Shown: positions 57,944 to 64,000 of the stretch, piece after piece
How positions within the stretch are numbered: position 1 is the stretch's first letter
Layout of the letters: each line of letters begins with the position of its first letter
DNA from: Phytophthora sp. 'mugwort'
Lineage: Eukaryota; Oomycota; Peronosporomycetes; Peronosporales; Peronosporaceae
Length of the DNA: 64,000 bases
Assembly: GCA_033558025.1 (NCBI GenBank)
Contig: JAUCEF010000005.1
Location: forward strand, 2,418,001 to 2,482,000
Direction: 5' to 3'
The notes under the pieces: model-generated
What the model saw: only the letters and a program-made list of their open reading frames with translations
Database searches by the model: none
Told to the model about the DNA's origin: nothing
Program-made: the position numbers and the translations under genes

Positions 57944-60533
57944 TTAATTTGGAGGTGGTACGCCAACTTTACGTGGAGCTATTTTCACAAGCGCTGGAAG
58001 GTTCTTCTTGCCCATGGCTAGAACATCTAAGATTGTGGTGCCATTCCTCAGGTTGATGCTACAAGACGCGCGATAAAAAAGGTTTTTAGCCGCCACGCGT
58101 GGAAAATGGAGTTGAACACACACAAGCAGAATAAATACAGACACGTCGTGAGCAACAGGTAAAGACCATCACGTCTGCCTAGCGACACGCACCTTGCCCC
58201 CCAAATTACGAGCCCTTCCAACTCCCTCGGGTCTGTCATCAATGGAATAAGAACCTCGTCGCTGTTGACAAGAAGCATTCCAGCACCACCAACTTCCTGA
58301 ATCGCTCTACACAAACAGCATAAAATGAAAAATGAAGGTGAGTCTGGAGTCCATTCGCGTCAATCTGAACAATTACAGACCTGAGCTTAGCCCCAAATGA
58401 GCATCCACCGCGCTTGACAACGACGACCGCACGAGTGGCAAGGATTCCGAGCCCTTTGTAGTGACACGCAGTTTCTTGAGGATAGGCGGCAACGATGCGA
58501 AAAGGTATCGTTGGGATTTTGCCACCGAAAAGAGCAGGGAGGACCTGAAACTTGTACGATTCGGCGAAAGACAACGAGCTTCCACTTTCCTCCTTGGGGT
58601 TTTCCGTAATGTACCAGAATGTCATGTTTCGACCAGATTTGCTCACGTCCTGGAGAATCATAGCGCAGAAAATGTATACGACGTTAGTTCGATAGTTAAA
58701 GTAAAATTAAAAATTGTCTTGCTGCAAACACACCCTTGCAATGGTAAGCTCCTGGTTGGTAAGTTTCTGAGGTTGTTCAAGAGGGACTGGAATTTGATCT
58801 GCTCTCTCTTCGAAGATCCGAATCACTGTATAAAGAGAAGGCAGAGCATTGTTAGAGTGCGCCGATATATGTTCACCCAAATTTCTGGCATCACGTACAT
58901 GTCTCTTGGTGCTCCATCACTGACATGATCAGTTCTCCGTCAAGTTTACCCATGCTGCAAGCCACAAAATTTTCCTACTTAGCACTATATTTACGAAATG
59001 GGCAGAAATAAATTACAAACCAAAATCGTACAGAGCAACGGGGATTTCAACATGTTCGACCACAACAGCAGACGTAGGACTGAATCTTCCTTCACCATTG
59101 ACGTTATTCACGATCACGAGTGCTTTGCCCTTAGCAGCTTGAGCATGTTTCGCTTTATCAACCAGAGTACACGCTCCACGGTAAGCGAGATATATTACCC
59201 CTGCAGTTTCATTGACAATTGACGATTGCAGGACTTCTGGGAATTGGTTGCAACCTGTTATCGGCGTCACAAACTTTAACTGCAGTGGTAAACTTGAGTT
59301 GGTGTCGTTCATCTCGAATGGGGTACTCCAACTGGCAAAATGAAGTCGCACTTCCCAGCCACGCAGAACCTCTGGAGCATCAAAGGCTAATGTCCAGTTC
59401 ATGACAATTCGCTTAATAGGATTCTTCGCACCAGTTTTAGTTGCCGCGCGTTCAGCAGACATTTGGACCAAGAACACCAATTTGCGAGGAAGTGACGAGC
59501 TAAGATAAACTTCCACAACTTCTTGAGGTCCCATCCGTGAAGTGTCAACACCGTTAAGTGAAATGAGCTGGTCGCGTGGCGCGATCACGTTAAGCTGTTG
59601 CGCAGGAAGGTTGGGTTCTAAATGGTTCACGACGGCTTTGTCTCTTGTGTTCAAATCCCAGTTCAGTCCGATTGGACCTTTCGTCGTGAATTCCACCTCA
59701 TAGCGGAACTCCCATCCATCCCGACGTTTTCCAGCCGCCAGGTTGTGCGGAGTCATGCGCGTTCGCTCATACTCTTCCTTGTCTAGCTTCTCTAGTAACT
59801 CCTGTTCCTTCTTCGCGAGAGCTTCGGCTACGCGACGCTCCTGCGCCAGTTTCTCTCGCAGTTCCTTGTTGTTTGCGATCTCCTTCTCGCGAGCTTCTCG
59901 CTCTGCTTTCAAGCGTGCTTTCTCCTTTATCCATGTCACAACGTCTTCTTCTCTCTTGGGCGTCGCGGGTTCAAATTCGAGCATTTTCGGTGCTAAAATC
60001 TCCACACGTGCAAAACCCGAGAGGACATGCACAGAGCCAACAGGCTTGAATAGCGGCAGTACGGCCACACTCCCAACAGGACTATCGATCACGTCTTGGA
60101 ACGTCAACACTGATACATTGTGTCCATCTACTCGAACGAGACGATCGGTCGGCTGGAGCAAAGGCGGAGGTACACAGTTTTCGTCAATTCCGGGATCATT
60201 AGCTTCAAGTGGACAAGATTTGGCCGTCGAGTTGCAGCTCTTCACTGTCGATGCATCCGCCTGCACTTCCACCTCCTCAGCTTCCTCTTCTTCTGCTATG
60301 CTGTGCACGCGTAGATCCTGAGTCTCCGGGAAATGCTCCAGCACCACCGAACGATTGACAATCCTGTCAAAAAACACAGGGAATCGCAGCTCTTCCAGCG
60401 TCCTATTCACCTGCGCTACAGGATCAGACTTCCTTTCTTCGGCCTTAGCAGCGTCAGCAGCGTCTTCTCCACTCCCCAGCACTGCAATAACTGCAGCCAG
60501 AGCACAAAACCTCCGCAACATTGTCTTCATCAT
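57944..60533 (-). CDS. Secretory-pathway protein with PDZ-like and two PA-like domains, 6 exons
   Basis: Exons 60533-59017, 58954-58899, 58825-58734, 58649-58381, 58306-58193 and 58058-57944 give 720 aa in frame. A signal peptide (MLRRFCALAAVIAVLG) is followed by an acidic region. A charged coiled coil comes next (about 195-265, KARLKAEREAREKEIAN). Then comes a PDZ-like fold (GPIGLNWDL...PRDQLISLNGVDTSRMGPQEVV). A PA-like domain follows (VIYLAYRGACTLVDKAKHAQAAKGKALVIVNN). After a short linker there is a second PA-like domain (VVVVKRGGCSFGAKLR, then RAIQEVGGAGMLLVNS), completed by the last exon. Several N-glycosylation sequons (NRT, NRS, NVS, NDT) fit a lumenal or secreted protein. I see no protease catalytic triad. 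Its job is unknown; substrate or cargo binding is an inference. Confidence 0.85.
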
Positions 60534-60684
60534 CTAAAAGGCTTCTCACCGCATGCGGCCGTTCACCGAAAAGTAGGATTTAACCGTCACGTGCCCAACA
60601 ATAACAATAAATCCATCATGTGATCTACTATCAATCTGCGTGTCACCACTCGCTCCTATTTCTCCCGTGCATTACTTCTCTACT

Positions 60685-61221
60685 TTACTGCCGCAGCTCG
60701 TGGTGCTTCTCGAGAGCGTAGGGGCTCTTAGAACCTCTAGGAAAAATGTCAGCGTACTTCTGGATCAGCGCCGCGTGGGTCTTAATGAGGTAATCCTTAT
60801 GCGCCCTTACCACGCGACGCGTGTCGCCCTGCGGCGTCTGCACCGCTACAAGGATCGAATTGTCCGGTACGCGTTCACCCGCCGCCACCACGACGCCGCT
60901 GCCAATGAGGCAGTTGCTGCCGATCTCGGAGCCCGCCAGCGCGCGTGCCTTGGGCTCGAAACAGTTGCTGTTCCCGACGCGGCGGCTCCGCACCTCGCAG
61001 CCGCTCTCGAACAGGTTGTCGCTACCGATCATCATGTCATCGAGCGCGTCGTTGGCCAGCACGGCGCCGTCCTCAACGAAGCAGCGCTCGCCCAGGACGA
61101 TGGGGCCGCCCGAAGAGCGCATACACGCGCCTGGGTGCACGGCACAGCGCTCGCCGACAATGATCGCGCCCTGGAGCTGCGCCTCCATGCACACAGCCGC
61201 AGTGCGAGCTACCTGTACCAT
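60685..61221 (-). CDS. DCTN6: Dynactin subunit 6 (p27)
   Basis: p27 is a left-handed beta-helix subunit of the dynactin pointed-end complex, which helps dynein select cargo. It is a single exon of 178 aa, similar to other DCTN6 proteins. Hexapeptide-like repeats are seen (GAIIVGERCAVHPGACM, GPIVLGERCFVEDGAV), followed by MIGSDNLFESGCEVRSRRVGNSNCFEPKA, which matches the family. The tail (KTHAALIQKYADIFPRG) is helical. The start at 61221 is 104 bp from the divergent FolD start. Confidence 0.9.
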   Translation of the reverse strand: MVQVARTAAVCMEAQLQGAIIVGERCAVHPGACMRSSGGPIVLGERCFVEDGAVLANDALDDMMIGSDNLFESGCEVRSRRVGNSNCFEPKARALAGSEIGSNCLIGSGVVVAAGERVPDNSILVAVQTPQGDTRRVVRAHKDYLIKTHAALIQKYADIFPRGSKSPYALEKHHELRQ

Positions 61222-61325
61222 TTTTAAAGTGACAAAGCGAAATATTGCGTTACATATCAGCAGACGATTTTTCCACCGATATTTAAGCTTTTTTACTTTC
61301 GGTCTTATTTTCGGGCGATCAGAAA
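61222..61325. promoter_or_regulatory. 104-bp shared intergenic region of DCTN6 and FolD
   Basis: Only 104 bp separate the two divergent start codons, so both core promoters must overlap or lie within it. It is AT-rich around 61240-61300. I see no clear TATA box and only weak initiator-like matches. Confidence 0.6.
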
Positions 61326-62372
61326 ATGCCGGCGCGGGTGATCGACGGCAAGGCCATCGCCAAGGCGTTGCGCGCGGCGCTCAAAGGCGACGTAGCGGCG
61401 CTCACGGCCAAGCACGGAAGGGTTACATACTATAGCTGTCCTACTAAACTGTAATTGCCTCCCCCGTTTCTGACGCTTTCGACTGCAGGCACCAGCGCTG
61501 GGACTCATCATGGTGGGGGATCGCAAGGACTCGGCGCTGTACGTGCGCAACAAGAACGCGACCTGCCGTCGCACGGGCATCCGCTCGGAGAACTTCCTCT
61601 TTGACGAAGGCGTATCCCAGGTACCAGCCAGTCATTGCAGAGACGCTAGAGCCACGATCGAGACTGATTAATTGCATTGTTATCACAGGACACGATCGTG
61701 CAAAAGGTGGAGGAGCTGAACGAGGACCCGACCATCGACGGCATCCTCGTACAGCTGCCACTTCCGGGGACGCAGCTACATGCGCAGCAGATCATTGACC
61801 ATATTCAGCACGACAAGGACGTGGACGGCCTCCACCCGTTCAACGCCGGCGAGCTGGCCATGCGCGGACGATACCCGTACCTGATTCCATGCACGGCCAA
61901 GGGCATCGTGGCATTACTGGACGAGCAACATACACCACTTCGTGGCAAGACGGCGGTGATCATTGGGCGCAGCAACTTGGTGGGCAGCCCAGTGAGCATG
62001 TTGCTCCAGAAGCGAGACGCCACCACGATTCTGTGCCATTCTAGGACGGTAGATTTGCCGAGATACGTGCGTCAAGCGGATGTGGTAGTTGCAGCATGCG
62101 GCCAACCGTATCTTGTGCGGGGTGAATGGTTGAAACCCGGGGCCACAGTTATCGACGTCGGTATTAATTTCGTTCGCGATGTGAACGGCGAGTTCCACGG
62201 TGAGGCGAACGCCGACGGCTTCAAGCTTGTTGGCGACGTCAACTTCACCGAGGCGTGTCAAGTGGCGGGGGCTGTTACACCTGTGCCTGGAGGTGTGGGG
62301 CCCATGACAATCGCCATGCTACTGCACAATGTTGTCGAAGCGTTTAAACGCAAGATGGATAATAGAAAATAG
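61326..62372 (+). CDS. Methylene-THF dehydrogenase / methenyl-THF cyclohydrolase (FolD-type), 3 exons
   Basis: This bifunctional enzyme of one-carbon metabolism converts 5,10-methylene-THF to 10-formyl-THF with NAD(P)+. Exons 61326-61421, 61489-61620 and 61689-62372 give 303 aa, normal for the family. It has YVRNKNATCRRTGI with the catalytic Tyr and Lys, VQLPLPGTQLH, DGLHPFNAGELAM, the nucleotide-binding VIIGRSNLVGSPVSMLL, GDVNFTEACQVAGAVTPVPGGVGPMTIAML, all diagnostic. There is no added formyl-THF synthetase domain and no clear targeting peptide, so a cytosolic or short-leader form is likely. Confidence 0.96.
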
Positions 62373-62468
62373 GGTGTGCTGTGAGAGTCATTGCAAGTTT
62401 TGGGTGGGCTTAGTGGAAAATTTGTGACAGGGTGCTTGGTGCTAAACTCGGGTGGATAATCATGCCGG

Positions 62469-64000
62469 TTATTCGCCAGCTTTTTTCTTTTGACGAGCGC
62501 GTGGGAGCAACATTTCCTGTAGGAACTGCTCCACGCGCTTGTGTAACGGGACATACGGGTTACAGACCACATATTCCGTGAGTGCTGCCAGTGCCTCTTG
62601 AAAGTCGCTGAAGTCTGCGCGCAGCATTTCCAGTTCGGCTTCAGTACTAACAGCTACAGATGTCGGCGTCGGTGAGGGAGAATTGCCATCATCACGCTGC
62701 AGATTAACGAGCATTTGCTTCAGAGTATGCTCCGTCACGAAGCTTCCAACTAGTTTGCAGTCGCGCGCCATAACAATGAAGGCAGACAGCGAAAGCGTCG
62801 AATTCTGCTCGCGTAAGGCGTGCATCGACGCGTAGTAGCGGAAAATACGATGGAGTACAGGTTTGTGCCGCTGGAAGACCTCGCGAACTTTTGGCTCTGC
62901 AACTTCAGCACGGAAAAGCTCGCGCTGCGATTGCAGGGCGTGCGGGAGAATGAATTGCTCCATCAGCAAGCGGAACCGTTCGTCCAACGGTAGAATTTGC
63001 GTGGGTATGACACGAGCGTGGCCTCCCCGAGCTAGTCCACGTGGCGCTGGCATTGGGGCATATTTTATCGCTGCAAGTCGCACAAGAGCATCGGCAAATT
63101 GTCGACCGGAGAGTTCCTGCTCCTCGTTAACTATTATATCGGAGTCACTGCCAGCAGCCGAGGTTGTAGTGGCAGGTGTTGCTGAAGGTGTTGAAGGGAG
63201 CTCACTCGTTCCACCGGTTGGAGACGAATTTAGCAACGCCGTTCTGTAGACATTTTCGGCCACTTCTGTTGTGATGTGCTTGTCTCCAGTAAAGCAGTCT
63301 TTAATGAACTTGTTAAATTCGGTCAAGCTCATCGCTGCAAGACTCCCAGCCCCACAACTCGCACTGCATCAAACGCCACAGTTTTCATTTAGTTTAGTTA
63401 CACACACAAACAAAATGCAAATTCTCGACCGTGTACCTGTAATGTTTGAAGATATCGCTGAGATCTCTGCTGTAGGCGAGTAGAGCACGACGGACGGCAG
63501 CTAAAACGATCTCAACATCTCGTTCGGGTATGACTGGTGGCATAGCAGACCCAGCAACAAGAACAGGTGTCGTGCCAGCGCTTGTGCGACGAACAAGCGC
63601 AGCACTGGCAGATTGCTCAAGCTGATTGAAAGTATTCTTGCTGTCGTGAACAAGCAGATCGCGAATGCAAGACGTGTCCACTCGGGAGAACTCGCGTACA
63701 CGTTCGTGTGTCCGTTCGTCTATTAGCGCGACTGGCGCGTTCGGATGAATGTCGCGTGCACGGGCACACGACCAGGTTATCGCGAGCGCCTTGTACGCTA
63801 TCTGGGAGAGTGCGCTGGAGGCCTCATTTGATGTCACAGCGATCTGATCCAGTTCGGAATGAAGCTGTTTAAAGAGCGTCTCGCACGTCCGCATCTCCTT
63901 GAGAAGGTGAGCCACCATACCGGCGTCGTAATTGTCATTCATCCGTTTAACCTCGAGAAGCAGACCACGAACACGCCTCCAAGTCGTGATGATATTGAGA
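62469..64000 (-). CDS. Unknown protein, 5' end beyond the window (partial)
   Basis: The last two exons are in the window: (beyond 64000)-63437 and 63363-62469 (GT-AG, phase 2). They give about 485 residues, open to the edge. The part seen is mostly helical and without membrane segments. Two related motifs, LAYSRDLSDIFKHYS and LHRIFRYYASMH, each start a helical region followed by a MSLTEFNKFIKDC- or LSLSAFIVMARDC-type segment. This looks like a repeated calponin- or EF-hand-like module without canonical loops. The tail is basic (LLPRARQKKKAGE). I do not recognise a named family. Confidence 0.75.

Noticed and set aside
1..64000. CRISPR arrays, bacterial operons, rRNA or tRNA genes
   Set aside because: No regularly spaced short repeats, no Shine-Dalgarno-linked gene strings, and no cloverleaf or rRNA segment noticed. 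tRNA absence was not checked with a program.

Overview
This is eukaryotic nuclear DNA, almost certainly from an oomycete (Phytophthora-like). Several things point there. Genes are compact, with introns of roughly 60-100 nt and GTRNGT-type donors. Many start codons have the oomycete initiator (YCAYTYY with a flanking GAATTG/CAWTTT-like element) just upstream. Enolase carries the EWGW insertion. The window also holds flagellar and ion-channel genes expected of a zoospore-forming organism. Exon models below were built by hand; the frame closes across every junction in the models given.

Layout. 1-2.7 kb: no supported gene. 2.8-4.3 kb (-): PP2A activator PTPA. 5.6-9.4 kb (+): WASH complex subunit strumpellin (WASHC5). 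10.0-13.1 kb (-): a TKL-type protein with a pseudokinase followed by a kinase. 13.2-20.7 kb: a gene-poor island with a decayed PIF/Harbinger transposon (Myb-like ORF plus DDE transposase) and a decayed Ty3/gypsy-like integrase. 20.8-28.0 kb: a small conserved-looking protein, a membrane cyclophilin-glutaredoxin fusion (-), PCID2/Thp1 (+) and an 11-exon kinesin (-). 28.7-35.6 kb: three enolase genes in a 2,710-bp tandem array. 35.8-39.5 kb: a small coiled-coil protein (-), a TilS-like tRNA-Ile lysidine synthetase (+) and a nucleoplasmin-like FKBP (+). 39.5-42.0 kb: mostly empty, with a perfect hairpin and possible microproteins. 42.0-43.3 kb (-): an ER protein disulfide isomerase.

43.6-53.6 kb is the most striking block: a four-domain voltage-gated Ca2+ channel (EEEE filter), then an SK-like Ca2+-activated K+ channel, then a convergent CFAP161 flagellar protein fused to a calcyphosin-like EF-hand tail. 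Read together this suggests a Ca2+ excitability/flagellar neighbourhood; co-function is inference. 53.7-64 kb: a small secreted protein, HEATR3/Syo1 (-), glycine C-acetyltransferase (+), a secreted PDZ/PA-domain protein (-), dynactin p27 (DCTN6, -), a FolD-type methylene-THF dehydrogenase/cyclohydrolase (+), and a partial gene leaving the right edge (-).

Gene order is tight. At least six neighbouring pairs are divergent, with 100-270 bp between start codons, and several are convergent with 13-100 bp between stops.
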